This document shows, piece by piece, positions 50,448 to 59,854 of a stretch of DNA of 64,000 nt (position 1 is the first letter of the stretch; every line of letters starts with the position of its first letter). Source of the stretch: Tuberibacillus sp. Marseille-P3662 (GTDB lineage Bacteria; Bacillota; Bacilli; Bacillales; Sporolactobacillaceae). Under the pieces are notes generated by a model that was not told the DNA's origin, did no database searches, and was given only the letters and a program-made list of their open reading frames with translations. A program made the translations under genes and the position numbers. Location: contig NZ_FXBS01000004.1 in assembly GCF_900178005.1 (NCBI RefSeq), positions 124,001-188,000 on the forward strand. Reading direction: 5' to 3'.

Positions 50448-51224
50448 ATGAAGCGACTTAAGCGACCTGTGATTATCATGATGACTTTCGTTCTGTTCAA
50501 CCTATTCAGTTTGACACCGTTGGCATTAGCCGCTGAACAAGTCGACACTAACAGCTCTTATTCCAATCTTATATCATTCATCCGCTATAACCAGTTTGAT
50601 CATAAAACCATGAAGGCCGTTAAAGATTTCCAAGCCGATCATCAACTCAAAACCACTGGCGTAGTCAATAACAAGACCGTTAATGCCTTGGATTTGGACT
50701 CAGTTATTAAAGAGCCTTCATTCCAAAAAGGTGATCATGGCATAGGTATTTATTTTATCAAACAAAAATTATTTCATCTAGGTTATTATACCCCTAATGA
50801 TGAATCCAAAAACTATAGCGACAAACGTGCCAAAAAAATTGTCCACGAATATATGAAATGGCAAAAGACGCAAAAGGAACAAAAGGAACAAAAGGCACAA
50901 AAGGCACACGACTCATCAGCGAAGCAAGATAGCAGCCAAACCATTCAAGTGACTGCGACCGCTTATACAGCTAAATGCGATGGATGCAGCGGAGTCACTA
51001 AGACCGGTGTCAATCTCATGAAGCATCCAAAACGTAAAGTCATTGCCGTCGATCCTGATATCATTCCGCTCGGTACAAAGGTTTATATCCCGGGATATGG
51101 TTATGCCACCGCTGCGGATACTGGTGGTGCCATTGACGGTCATAGGATTGACATTTACTTTCCATCCAAAGACAAGGCCTTTAAATGGGGCGTCAAGCAT
51201 ATTGACATTAAAATACTTTCGTAA
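50448..51224 (+). CDS. Secreted 3D-domain protein with peptidoglycan-binding-like region
   Basis: 258 residues from ATG 50448 (AAGGGGTG 8 bases upstream). Signal peptide to about 30. Two peptidoglycan-binding-like repeats (TMKAVKDFQADHQLKTTGVVNNKTVNAL; GIYFIKQKLFHLGYY), a QKEQKEQKAQKAH linker, and a C-terminal 3D domain (VTATAYTAKCDGCSG...VAVDPDIIPLGTKVYI...AADTGGAIDGHRIDIYF) with the three conserved Asp. Such proteins (YocH, YuiC, MltA-like fold) cleave peptidoglycan. A terminator follows. Confidence 0.87.
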   Translation: MKRLKRPVIIMMTFVLFNLFSLTPLALAAEQVDTNSSYSNLISFIRYNQFDHKTMKAVKDFQADHQLKTTGVVNNKTVNALDLDSVIKEPSFQKGDHGIGIYFIKQKLFHLGYYTPNDESKNYSDKRAKKIVHEYMKWQKTQKEQKEQKAQKAHDSSAKQDSSQTIQVTATAYTAKCDGCSGVTKTGVNLMKHPKRKVIAVDPDIIPLGTKVYIPGYGYATAADTGGAIDGHRIDIYFPSKDKAFKWGVKHIDIKILS

Positions 51225-51232
51225 ACGTTAAG

Positions 51233-51267
51233 AAAAAGCCTTCCAGATGAATGGAAGGCTTTTTTTA
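51233..51267 (+). terminator. Terminator of 3D-domain gene
   Basis: AAAAAGCCTTCCA-GATGAA-TGGAAGGCTTTTT, a 13-bp stem with T-run. Confidence 0.9.
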
Positions 51268-51275
51268 GTATGACA

Positions 51276-51434
51276 TTAATAGGCTCTATTCTGTTTGGCC
51301 TCAACATCATCTTCGAAAAAATCATTGGCCATGTGCTCAACTTTGCCACGTCTACGATTATTGACAACGCCCATTGTTGCCATACCAATACCCACACCAC
51401 ATAGCATTGACATCATGTTAAAACGATTTTTCAA
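51276..51434 (-). CDS. Small hypothetical protein with hydrophobic core
   Basis: 52 residues from TTG 51432-51434 (GAGGTGG 8 bases upstream); an ATG at 51479 lacks a ribosome binding site. LKNRF head, a short hydrophobic glycine/methionine segment (MMSMLCGVGIGMATMGVV), then NNRRRGKVEHMANDFFEDD. Similar in plan to small YrzQ/DUF3918-type membrane proteins, not assigned. Confidence 0.45.
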   Translation of the reverse strand: MKNRFNMMSMLCGVGIGMATMGVVNNRRRGKVEHMANDFFEDDVEAKQNRAY

Positions 51435-51479
51435 TGTGTTCACCACCTCATGTTTAGGTTCAAAAATATTTTTCTTCAT

Positions 51480-51791
51480 TTAGAACCATCCCATACTAGG
51501 TGGCTATTTCCAATCACGTGAACACCTACTCATGCATGCGACCGGTCATTTCACATACACTAATATATGTAAAGACAGCCTGTTGGCGTTCACAGGCTGT
51601 CCTCTTCAGGAGGCATGACATGGCGTAACGACCATAAAACAGCGAGGAGGTATGGGTTCCCGTTGACATAACCACTTTAAATTTTTGATTATGTCGATAC
51701 TAATATATTCATGACCGCTTTCTCTGTAAAAGACAAAAGTGGAAATTGCGGTATATTGAACGAATATCCTGCGTAGATGGCAGATCGCCAG
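51480..51791. other. Gene-free interval before ddl
   Basis: No supported gene. A GAGGAGGT followed by ATG at about 51652 opens only four codons. Nothing else stands out. Confidence 0.4.
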
Positions 51792-52874
51792 TCATTCAAT
51801 AAGATGACGAATATCCTGACGGCTCTGATGTCGCTGTAGGCCATAACGCAATAATCGATTAATTAACTCACCATAAGAGACACCGGTATGATCCCACAAT
51901 AACGGAAACATGCTATAAGGGGTAAACCCTGGCATAGTATTGATTTCATTAATATAGATCTCGTCATTACGCACAAAAACATCCACTCTCGCTAACCCTT
52001 GAGCATTTAGAATATGGAAAGCCCGTTTCGCAAGGTTAACGAGATCTTGATGAACGTTCTCCGATAAATCAGCCGGAATCACCAAGGTACTATTTCCGTC
52101 TTCATACTTGGCTTGATAATCATAAAATTGTCCCGAAGTCTGGATTTCGCCAGGAACGGAAACATCTAGTTCATCGTTCCCGATCACCCCGATTTCGATT
52201 TCCCGCCCGTCGATTTTTTCCTCAACAATCACTTTCTGATCAAACTGCAGCGCTAACTGGACAGCTGAGATCAGTTCTGCTTCATCAGCACACTCACTAA
52301 TGCCGATACTGGATCCATAATTCGCCGGCTTCACAAAACAGGGAAACCCCACGTCCCCTTTGACACTTTCAATAAACGCCGCGCTTTTATGCTTCCAAGC
52401 ATAGGCCGTTGTGTGTACATAATTCGCTTGTTTTAACCCATGGGCTTTAAACAAATCATGCATCAATACTTTATCCATCGCCACCGCTGAACCTGACACG
52501 CCGGATCCGACGTAGGCCATATCTAATAACTCCATAAACCCTTGGACGGTGCCATCTTCACCATTAGGACCATGAAGCAGAGGAAAAATAATATCCGGCT
52601 TGGATTGAGCTCCATGAATGCCCGCCGGTGTTAACCATTTATTTTGAAAACCACCCTGCTGATTTTCCTCAAGTAGCAACTGACTTTTGTGAGACAATTC
52701 ACCCTGAACTTCATGCCCTTCAATCCAACGGCCATGGTTGGTAATATGAATCGGTAACACTTGGTATTGTTCTTTATCAATCGCATTGATCACTGAAAAA
52801 GCCGTTTGCATCGACACGTCATGCTCTGCTGATTTTCCGCCATATAATATCGCAACCGTAGGTCTCGTAGACAT
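51792..52874 (-). CDS. ddl: D-alanine--D-alanine ligase
   Basis: 360 residues, ATP-grasp. N-terminal LYGGKSAEHDVSM, the HGPNGEDGTVQG loop (about 100-111), PCFVKPANYGSSIGIS (ATP-binding), VEEKIDGREIEIGV, and the Mg-binding NEINTMPGFTPYSMFP. The signature Tyr in the GSGV loop region (DMAYVGSGVSGSA) favours D-Ala rather than D-Lac ligation. Makes the D-Ala-D-Ala of peptidoglycan precursors. Single gene. Confidence 0.95.
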   Translation of the reverse strand: MSTRPTVAILYGGKSAEHDVSMQTAFSVINAIDKEQYQVLPIHITNHGRWIEGHEVQGELSHKSQLLLEENQQGGFQNKWLTPAGIHGAQSKPDIIFPLLHGPNGEDGTVQGFMELLDMAYVGSGVSGSAVAMDKVLMHDLFKAHGLKQANYVHTTAYAWKHKSAAFIESVKGDVGFPCFVKPANYGSSIGISECADEAELISAVQLALQFDQKVIVEEKIDGREIEIGVIGNDELDVSVPGEIQTSGQFYDYQAKYEDGNSTLVIPADLSENVHQDLVNLAKRAFHILNAQGLARVDVFVRNDEIYINEINTMPGFTPYSMFPLLWDHTGVSYGELINRLLRYGLQRHQSRQDIRHLIE

Positions 52875-52989
52875 TAGCGATCATTCATTCCTTCCGATTC
52901 CATAATTTAGAGCCTTATCCTTAGCCTATGTCAATTCGACTGAGTTCAGACATTGTTTATTGACCGTTTTTCTTAAGGTTTTTCGTATA

Positions 52990-53235
52990 GGTTGTTGCTT
53001 TTTGACCGCAGCCCGAATACACTTCGCTTTCCGCGAGCGAGTGGCAAGCCTCCTCATGCCCACACCCGGGGTCCCCGAAAAGCGATTTTTGCTTTTTGGG
53101 GTGGATTGATGTGGGTAGGATCAGCGTTGTCACAGGACGTGACGTTTTTAGCTGATCATCCTTAACGCCCTGTAGGGTCTTGCCTATCTCGCACTTCCCG
53201 CAGGCGTCTACGTGTATTCGGGCTGCTCACAGCAT
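52990..53235. repeat. Dispersed repeat family A, full-length with hairpin module
   Basis: Ends GCAGCCCGAATACAC (about 53012) and GTGTATTCGGGCTGC (53211-53225) are inverted repeats. It holds the core CGCTTTCCGCGAG ... CCCGCAGGCGTCTACG and the module GATCAGC/GCTGATC with GTCAC/GTGAC stems (53119-53157), here in the opposite orientation to the array at 15 kb. An extra GGGGTCCCCGAAAAGC/GCTTTTTGGGG hairpin is unique to this copy. Confidence 0.75.
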
Positions 53236-53274
53236 TTAATATTTCTTTTATTCGTATCTAAAAGCAAGAATCTT

Positions 53275-53967
53275 TTATATAACAGCCTTCTTTAAAACAG
53301 TCACTTCACCATTATCCGGGATAATGACCTCATCGACCATATTAATAAACAATCCGTTTTCCACGACGCCAGCCAGGTTGTTTAACCATACCGATAGCCG
53401 CTCAGGTTCCTGGGTCGTCCCGACATGGCAGTCCAATATGTAATTGTGACTATCCGTTTCAAACCATTCACCATTATCCAAGCAGCGTAATTGTGGTTTC
53501 AACCCTTGGTGTTTAAGACGCTCTTGAACATGAACAAAGCCGAATGGACTGACTTCTACAGGTAAAGGAAAAGCTCCTAACTGTTGTTTTCGTTTGGAGG
53601 CATCAGCTACCCAAATGTTTTTGGTTGATTGCGCGGCCACGATTTTTTCAAATAACAGCGCCCCGCCGCCTCCTTTAATTCCGTTAAACGTCGGATCAAA
53701 CTCATCACAACCATCAACCGTTAAATCAATACTACTGACATCATTCAAGTCACTAACGTCGATCCCAAGTGACGTGGCTAACTTCGTTGTCCGCCCAGAT
53801 GTGCTGACTGTCTTAATCTTGAGTGATTCTGACGTCACGCGTTTGGCCAGAGCCTTGACAAATTCGGTTGCGGTTGATCCTGAACCCAGCCCAACAGTCA
53901 TCCCATCTTCAACGTAACTCGCGGCCGCCTCTCCAACGAGCTTTTTTTCCATATCCTGCTGACTCAT
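53275..53967 (-). CDS. rpiA: Ribose-5-phosphate isomerase A
   Basis: 230 residues. GLGSGSTATEFV (about 26-37), DLTVDGCDEFD (about 81-91, catalytic Asp), KGGGGALLFEKI (catalytic Glu/Lys) and the KIVAAQSTKNIWVADASKR strand match RpiA. Interconverts ribose-5-phosphate and ribulose-5-phosphate. ATG 53965-53967, GGGGG upstream. Placed between repeat family A and the divergent ltaS gene. Confidence 0.95.
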   Translation of the reverse strand: MSQQDMEKKLVGEAAASYVEDGMTVGLGSGSTATEFVKALAKRVTSESLKIKTVSTSGRTTKLATSLGIDVSDLNDVSSIDLTVDGCDEFDPTFNGIKGGGGALLFEKIVAAQSTKNIWVADASKRKQQLGAFPLPVEVSPFGFVHVQERLKHQGLKPQLRCLDNGEWFETDSHNYILDCHVGTTQEPERLSVWLNNLAGVVENGLFINMVDEVIIPDNGEVTVLKKAVI

Positions 53968-54145
53968 GATCTCGCATCCCCCTTATCTAAAAATAGTCAT
54001 TATCAGTTTATCATATTATGATTCTTGAAATGGACATCATAAGGCGTTATTATCATCTTAAATAAAAAATTTTCTCCCTGTTAATGAAACAAAATCTTCA
54101 TGACGTTCGTCATAATATTTGAGTTCGATTAATGGAGGAAATACC

Positions 54146-56044
54146 ATGTTACGAAGCTGGTCTAAAAAACTAAGAAACTTGTTAATAGTCAGAGACTACC
54201 GTTTCTTATTGGCAACAATGGTTCTATTCTGGTTAAAAACGTGCATTGTCTATATCGTAGTGATGCAATTATCCATTGAATCGATTTTGCAAGCGGTGAT
54301 TTTATTATTCAACCCTTTAAGTTCAATAGTGCTTTGCTTCGGTATCGCCTTATTTTTTAAACGGCGTAGACAATGGATGGCCATACTTATCATTGACATG
54401 ATCCTCAGCTTTATATTATTTGCGAACATGCTGTATGAACGGTTTTTTAATGATTTTATTACGATTCCAGTTTTGTTCCAATCCAATAACTTCGGACAAT
54501 TGGGTGACAGTATTCACGCGATTTTTCATCCTGCAGATCTATTATTGTTTGCAGATATTGCCGTTCTATTGGGGGTTGCGTTATGCCGCAAAGCCACGGT
54601 CATTCCTACGAACAAAATGATTCGCCGACGGACATTTCTTATTGGAGCGATTTTACTTTTATTGAATCTAGGTTTAGCTGAAATTGAGCGTCCACAGTTG
54701 CTGATGAGAACGTTTGACCGGAAATTGTTTGTCAAATTAATGGGCGCTTATAATTATCACATTTACGACTTGATCCAACACACCCGTTCCTCAGCACAAC
54801 GGGCCATGGCCGACAGTAACGATCTCACAGATGTTTATAATTACGTGCAGTCTCAACAAACAGAACCGAACCCGAAATACTTTGGTGCGGCCAAAGGTAT
54901 GAACGTTATTTTTGTGTCTATGGAGTCCTTGCAAACGTTTATGGTGAAGGAAAAAGTGGATGGCCAAAAAGTGATGCCCTTTTTAAGTTCATTAACCCAT
55001 GACAAAAACACGCTATATTTTAATCAAATCTATCATCAAACCGGTCAAGGGAAGACATCGGATGCTGAATTCATCATTGAAAATGGTCTCTTTGGCTTGC
55101 CGCGCGGAGCGGTTTTTACACAAAAAGCCCAAAACACTTACCAAGCTACACCAAAAATTCTCGGTGAACGCGGTTATACAAGTGCGGTCTTCCACGGCAA
55201 TCACGGCAGTTTTTGGAATCGCGACCGGATGTATGACGCGTTAGGATTTGATTTCTTCTTTGATAGTAAAGCCTATAACACCAATATGAACAATACTATT
55301 GGTTATGGTTTAAAAGACATCCCATTCTTTAAACAATCATTGCCTATTCTTAAAGGGATCAATCAACCCTTTTATACAAAGTTAATTACCTTATCAAACC
55401 ATCATCCGTACAAAATTGATAAGCGCGATGTCATGATTCCGCCCGAGGACACTGATGATAAGATTGTCAACCACTATTTCCAAACGGCACGTTATATGGA
55501 TCAAGCGCTGGAAAACTTTTTTGAACAACTTAGAGACAGCGGATTACTTAAGCGTTCGGTGATTGTCCTCTACGGTGACCATTACGGTATTTCGGACAAT
55601 CACCAAGAAGCGATGTCGGAAGTCTTAGGTAAAAAAGTGACACCCTATGTGCAAACAAAACTGCAGCAAATCCCATTATTCATCCGTGTCCCTGGTGTAG
55701 AGGGAAAAGTGATTGACAAGGTTGGCGGACAAATAGATATCCGCTCGACATTGCTGCACCTACTCGGAATGCATACCAATCAGTACATTTCATTCAGTTC
55801 CGATTTGTTATCCAAAGATAAGAAAAGCTTGACAGTCTTGCGCAACGGCCGTTTCATTACGCAAAACTATTTATACACCGATGACACTTGTTACGATAAG
55901 ACGACAGGGGAACCAACAGAGATGAAACAATGCCGGCCTTTCAAAAAACAGGCTAGTCAAATTTTGTCCCTGTCCGATAAGGTTGTCTATGGCGATTTAC
56001 TTCGCTTCTACCAACCTGGACAAACATCATTTAACCAAAAATAA
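54146..56044 (+). CDS. ltaS-like: LtaS-family lipoteichoic acid synthase
   Basis: 632 residues from ATG 54146 (GGAGG 7 bases upstream). Five N-terminal helices (about 15-190), a linker, then an extracellular sulfatase-like domain: Glu260 (VSMES) and nucleophile Thr304 (GQGKTSDAEF), metal ligands near FHGNHGSFW and YGDHYG. It transfers glycerolphosphate from phosphatidylglycerol to LTA chains. B. subtilis has four paralogs (LtaS, YqgS, YfnI, YvgJ) and I cannot decide which this is. Family B repeat follows directly. Confidence 0.9.
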   Translation: MLRSWSKKLRNLLIVRDYRFLLATMVLFWLKTCIVYIVVMQLSIESILQAVILLFNPLSSIVLCFGIALFFKRRRQWMAILIIDMILSFILFANMLYERFFNDFITIPVLFQSNNFGQLGDSIHAIFHPADLLLFADIAVLLGVALCRKATVIPTNKMIRRRTFLIGAILLLLNLGLAEIERPQLLMRTFDRKLFVKLMGAYNYHIYDLIQHTRSSAQRAMADSNDLTDVYNYVQSQQTEPNPKYFGAAKGMNVIFVSMESLQTFMVKEKVDGQKVMPFLSSLTHDKNTLYFNQIYHQTGQGKTSDAEFIIENGLFGLPRGAVFTQKAQNTYQATPKILGERGYTSAVFHGNHGSFWNRDRMYDALGFDFFFDSKAYNTNMNNTIGYGLKDIPFFKQSLPILKGINQPFYTKLITLSNHHPYKIDKRDVMIPPEDTDDKIVNHYFQTARYMDQALENFFEQLRDSGLLKRSVIVLYGDHYGISDNHQEAMSEVLGKKVTPYVQTKLQQIPLFIRVPGVEGKVIDKVGGQIDIRSTLLHLLGMHTNQYISFSSDLLSKDKKSLTVLRNGRFITQNYLYTDDTCYDKTTGEPTEMKQCRPFKKQASQILSLSDKVVYGDLLRFYQPGQTSFNQK

Positions 56045-56278
56045 AAGAGCCTGGGACAAATCTAAAACAGGATACTCAGGAAGCCGAACAATAAGACATG
56101 AAAGCACGAGCCTAAGATCCACTTGGTCAAGGGGTTTTTCTTGACCAAGTTAGCTGAGGCCGTGCCAGCGGCAAGTGAAGGATTTTGATGAAGCGATGAC
56201 TATTTTCAATAAATCATCCGAACTTTTTAATAAAAAGTTCGGATGATTTTGTGATTCATATACGTTTGTCCCAGCCTT
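56045..56278. repeat. Dispersed repeat family B, full copy with terminal inverted repeats
   Basis: Left end GCCTGGGACAAA and right end TTTGTCCCAGCC are 12-base inverted repeats. Inside: ACTTGGTCAAG/CTTGACCAAGT hairpin (about 56117-56152), AGCGGCAAGTGAAGGATTTT, and AATCATCCGAAC/GTTCGGATGATT hairpin (56212-56252). The second half matches the copy at 17030-17232. It starts at the ltaS stop and ends at the M48 protease stop, so it also may serve as a two-way terminator. Confidence 0.75.
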
Positions 56279-56282
56279 GCCT

Positions 56283-57572
56283 TCATTCTTCACTTCCTGT
56301 CTTCTTATTATCATCCATACGATCTTTCATTTTCTCCAAATACATGATCCGTTCCATCATCGTCGGATGACCGTATGAGATAAATTTGACTAAAGCCGGT
56401 GGATTGACTGGACTGAGACTATTAGCCGTCATCTTCTGAAATGAGTTGATGCCGTCCTCAGGTTCTTGGGTCAATTGCACGGCATACTTATCAGCTTCAT
56501 GCTCCGCATGCCTGGAAATCGCATTTTGAACGGGTTGAGCAGCGAACGATAACACCGAAAATATTAATAATATGACAGGCAGTGCCGCTAAATCACCAGG
56601 ACCCTTAATGCCCAGTCGTGCCCCCCAGCGCCGCACAATGCGCAACAACAATTGACTTGTTAAATACAGGCCGATTAACATGCCTACGATACTTCCACCT
56701 ACAGAATATAACAGATGATGCTTCACATAATGTCCCATCTCGTGGGCCATCGTAAATAGCACTTCGGAATCCTTTAATTTTTGCAGCGTTGTATCCCATA
56801 ACACAATGCGCAGATTGGATCCCAGACCGTTAACATAGGCATTCATCGTTGTCGTTTCTTCAGACTTATCCACTTCGTACACGTTTTCGGCCGGAATATC
56901 CGCCTTATCAGCTAGATTTAATATTTGCTCTTTCAACGCTCCGTCACTTAAGGATTTAAAATCATTGTATAACGGATCGATCACAACCGGCTGAATATAA
57001 ACTAAAAAAATTGTAAACGGAATGGATAACAACCATACCGGCAACCACCAGCGTTTCGGATACTTGCGGATGAAGAAGAAAATGGTCACGACCGTAATCA
57101 GACTGATGATCCAATTCACCCAAAATGAAACAAGCGTGTCGCGCAACCAGTCACTCAAAGGTTGAACGGACAGACCATAATTGACCGACACAACATGACC
57201 AACATAATTAATCGGCAGCGTGATCAGGAAGGTCAAGATCGACAAACCGAGAAAATAAATAACGGTATGCACCACAGATAAACCTGTGACTTCTTCGGAA
57301 CGGTTACGCAGCCAACGGGAAAAACCAAAAATAAGAATGAATAAGTAAATCCCCCAGTCGAGCGGTATGGTCAAGAAACTAAGCAAATTCTGGATATTGT
57401 TCAATTCTTGACTTAAGACCAGTTGCTGATCGGTTTTGAACATTTCTGGATCAGCAGCTGTTCCTTTGACATCCGGAGGCACACCCGGATCCGTCCATTG
57501 TAAGAAGTATAAGAGCATCAAAACAATGTACAACGCGTAAATGCCAATAAACCACCAAGCTACTTTTTTCAC
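56283..57572 (-). CDS. Ste24/CAAX-type M48 membrane metalloprotease
   Basis: 429 residues from GTG 57570-57572 (GGGGTG 6 bases upstream). Seven or so helices with zinc motif HEMGH (about 280-284) and downstream AEHEADKYAVQ (third ligand Glu). This is the layout of Ste24-like CAAX prenyl proteases; in bacteria they act on membrane or misfolded proteins, since prenylation is rare. Regulation unseen. Separated from azlCD by about 150 bases. Confidence 0.88.
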   Translation of the reverse strand: MKKVAWWFIGIYALYIVLMLLYFLQWTDPGVPPDVKGTAADPEMFKTDQQLVLSQELNNIQNLLSFLTIPLDWGIYLFILIFGFSRWLRNRSEEVTGLSVVHTVIYFLGLSILTFLITLPINYVGHVVSVNYGLSVQPLSDWLRDTLVSFWVNWIISLITVVTIFFFIRKYPKRWWLPVWLLSIPFTIFLVYIQPVVIDPLYNDFKSLSDGALKEQILNLADKADIPAENVYEVDKSEETTTMNAYVNGLGSNLRIVLWDTTLQKLKDSEVLFTMAHEMGHYVKHHLLYSVGGSIVGMLIGLYLTSQLLLRIVRRWGARLGIKGPGDLAALPVILLIFSVLSFAAQPVQNAISRHAEHEADKYAVQLTQEPEDGINSFQKMTANSLSPVNPPALVKFISYGHPTMMERIMYLEKMKDRMDDNKKTGSEE

Positions 57573-57761
57573 ATATAACACCCCTAGAAGTTCCAATCTC
57601 ACCATCACTTTGATGTATTGCTGTCTAACACTTGATCACTAACCGTTCTCTAATACATTGTAAGCAAAGCTTGGTCGATTTAGAACAAGCAGTTCCGACA
57701 AACGATGAGGCTGTTTTCGTAAACTTTGATTTTGTGAAAAATTTTAGTAAAGAGCCAATGC

Positions 57762-58091
57762 TTAAAATAGCACCGTATAGACAGACAAAACCGCAATCGA
57801 TGTAAGCACAACAAACATGACATTCCAGCCCAAATATGCGGTGACAAAAGCTGTTATCGCACCGATCCCGCCGAACAACCAATCAGACGGGGTCGTTTGC
57901 AGCAAACCGGGGGCATTGATGATCAATATATTCGGAAAGACTAGAGCTCCTAATACAGCATAAGGCACATTTCTCAATACGGCTTGAATCGGTTTCGGCA
58001 GCCGTGTGTTATGTAAAGCTGTTAATGGCAACATCCGGGGCACATACGTCACCACACCCATCCCTATGACGATCCAAATGAACTCACTCAT
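57762..58091 (-). CDS. azlD: AzlD-family branched-chain amino acid exporter subunit
   Basis: 109 residues, four helices, with the conserved TYVPRMLPL near the start and VPYAVLGALVFP. AzlD is the small partner of AzlC in branched-chain amino acid (and 4-azaleucine) export. Starts 8 bases inside the end of azlC, so the two are coupled. Confidence 0.88.
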   Translation of the reverse strand: MSEFIWIVIGMGVVTYVPRMLPLTALHNTRLPKPIQAVLRNVPYAVLGALVFPNILIINAPGLLQTTPSDWLFGGIGAITAFVTAYLGWNVMFVVLTSIAVLSVYTVLF

Positions 58092-58800
58092 TGGCTGTTA
58101 CCTCATCATGGTGTAACCATTCAACGGCGACAGAGGCCAAAATCGTTGCTAACACAATAGCCCACCCTGTGGCCATTAACAGTGAAAACAGAGTATTCAA
58201 GACGGCGGCTGTCGCAAACAAATCAATCACTTTCCGGCTTGTTCGCATCGCCGGCACAGCCAACCCGATAAACATCGCGTATAAAGCAATGTTCATACTC
58301 TCTTGCAGCACCTGCGGAAGTGCCGACCCAATAGTATAACCTAGGCAAGTAAACACCACCCAGCTGCCATAAGCCATCGCAATTAATCCAGCCATAAATC
58401 GGGCATTGATCCGTCCCTCCTGCATCATCGCGACCGAGAATGTTTCGTCGGTGACCCCAAAGGCATATGCTGCTTTTTTTAAAGGGTGTTCGCGATCGGC
58501 CCGCTCATTAATGGAAGCTGTTAGCATAAAGTGGCGAATATTGACAACAAACGTCGCAACAATGAGTTCAATTGCCCCGGCTCCAGTCCCCAGTAACTGT
58601 AAGGCCAAGAATTGGGCCGCACCTGCAAACACAAATATGCTCATCGCCGTTGTATCGATAAACGATAAACCATGCGTTTTGCCAAGCAGACCATAAGTTA
58701 AAGCAATAGGAACATAACCAACAGCGATCGGCATCCCCGTCCGCAAGCCCTGACCAAACCAAGTATGTCCCATTTGCATGGTCGTTCGCGCTTGATTCAT
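58084..58800 (-). CDS. azlC: AzlC-family branched-chain amino acid permease
   Basis: 238 residues from ATG 58798-58800 (AAGGGGGC 7 bases upstream; an upstream start would add 11 residues). Seven to eight helices; FAGAAQFLALQLLG and NIRHFMLTASI plus GVTDETFSVAM are AzlC hallmarks. Exports branched-chain amino acids with AzlD. Divergent XRE-cupin regulator is the likely controller. Confidence 0.9.
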   Translation of the reverse strand: MNQARTTMQMGHTWFGQGLRTGMPIAVGYVPIALTYGLLGKTHGLSFIDTTAMSIFVFAGAAQFLALQLLGTGAGAIELIVATFVVNIRHFMLTASINERADREHPLKKAAYAFGVTDETFSVAMMQEGRINARFMAGLIAMAYGSWVVFTCLGYTIGSALPQVLQESMNIALYAMFIGLAVPAMRTSRKVIDLFATAAVLNTLFSLLMATGWAIVLATILASVAVEWLHHDEVTANE

Positions 58801-58916
58801 ACACTCTGCCCCCTTCTTAATCAGATACTTCAATAAGCAGTTGTATCAAAATGTCAAATAGTTTAATATATTAGATAATTGTATGTTATATTTAACAATT
58901 TATCAAGGAGACATTT

Positions 58917-59480
58917 ATGGATTATCAAACTTTAAATCAATTAATTGCCATCAGGTTAAAAAATTTACGCGTTCATCGCCAGTTAAGTCTGGATCGTTTG
59001 TCCGAACAAACCGGTGTCAGTAAACCCGCCCTCGCCAAAATTGAAACGGGCGCGTCTAATCCGACTGTCAGCACTTTGTGGAAAATTGCCAAAGGTTTAA
59101 ATGTCCCTTTTACCACTTTTGTCAGCGATGACACAGCTGATATTCAAGTGGCCAGAGAACGTGACACGACCCCGTTAATTGAAGATGACGGAAAGTATAT
59201 TGTCTATCCCGTCTTTCCAATGACCGGTTCACAACCTTTTGAAATGTACACGGTTCAGTTACTACCGGGGTGTGATTACTGGTCGCACCCTCACCAATCT
59301 GGTGTCCGCGAAACAATTTGGGTTTACCAAGGGTCACTAACTACCAAAATACAGAAAGAAAGCATCGTGACTGACGCACAAGAGGGCGTATCTTTCCGGG
59401 CGGATTGTCCACATGCTTACATCAATAACAGTCCTGAATGTACCCAATTGCTCATGACCATTCACTATCCTAACTTTTGA
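58917..59480 (+). CDS. XRE HTH - cupin transcriptional regulator
   Basis: 187 residues. HTH at about 13-66 (LSLDRLSEQTGVSKPALAKIE), then a cupin sensor domain (about 105-180; YWSHPHQSGVRETIWVYQG and CPHAYINNS metal/ligand-binding histidines). Read divergently from azlCD across 116 bases, so it probably controls the exporter. A short inverted repeat TTGTATGTTATATTTAACAA lies in between. Confidence 0.82.
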   Translation: MDYQTLNQLIAIRLKNLRVHRQLSLDRLSEQTGVSKPALAKIETGASNPTVSTLWKIAKGLNVPFTTFVSDDTADIQVARERDTTPLIEDDGKYIVYPVFPMTGSQPFEMYTVQLLPGCDYWSHPHQSGVRETIWVYQGSLTTKIQKESIVTDAQEGVSFRADCPHAYINNSPECTQLLMTIHYPNF

Positions 59481-59533
59481 AAAAGGTACAGTCAGGTTAA
59501 GGTGCTCATATCCTATGGGTGAGGTGGTTGATG

Positions 59534-59785
59534 ATGAGCAGTCAAAAAAAGGAGGAACGACACACTTGTGTCCGGTGCGGCCGTCTCTCTGACGAGGGTG
59601 ATAAATACTGTATTTTCTGCGGGGCACCCTTAATTAATCATTGCGGTGATGAGCCTGGCCTCGTATCCAAAGGATGCAAGCATATTAACCGTAAGGATGC
59701 CGCCTTTTGTGCAAAATGCGGCTATCAAACCCGATTTTATCTTGATGGCTTGATTGACCCAAGTCCATACGGAGACAACTCTTAA
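59534..59785 (+). CDS. Small double zinc-ribbon protein
   Basis: 83 residues from ATG 59534 (GAGGTGG 9 bases upstream). Two zinc-ribbon knuckles: CVRCGRLSDEGDKYCIFCG (Cys pairs CxxC) and CKHINRKDAAFCAKCG with C/H. No other domain. Function unknown; such ribbons occur in regulatory or membrane-associated adaptor proteins. Short gap from the XRE-cupin gene, so likely the same operon. Terminator at 59823-59847. Confidence 0.6.
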   Translation: MSSQKKEERHTCVRCGRLSDEGDKYCIFCGAPLINHCGDEPGLVSKGCKHINRKDAAFCAKCGYQTRFYLDGLIDPSPYGDNS

Positions 59786-59822
59786 TATGAACCTATTTTA
59801 AAGGAAAGACAGGCACAAATAA

Positions 59823-59847
59823 TGGCACAACCATTTTTGGCTGTGCC
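59823..59847 (+). terminator. Terminator after the zinc-ribbon gene
   Basis: GGCACA-A-CCA-TTTT-TGG-C-TGTGCC: nested hairpin; convergent with the enoyl-CoA hydratase gene. Confidence 0.6.
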
Positions 59848-59854
59848 GCCCGGC

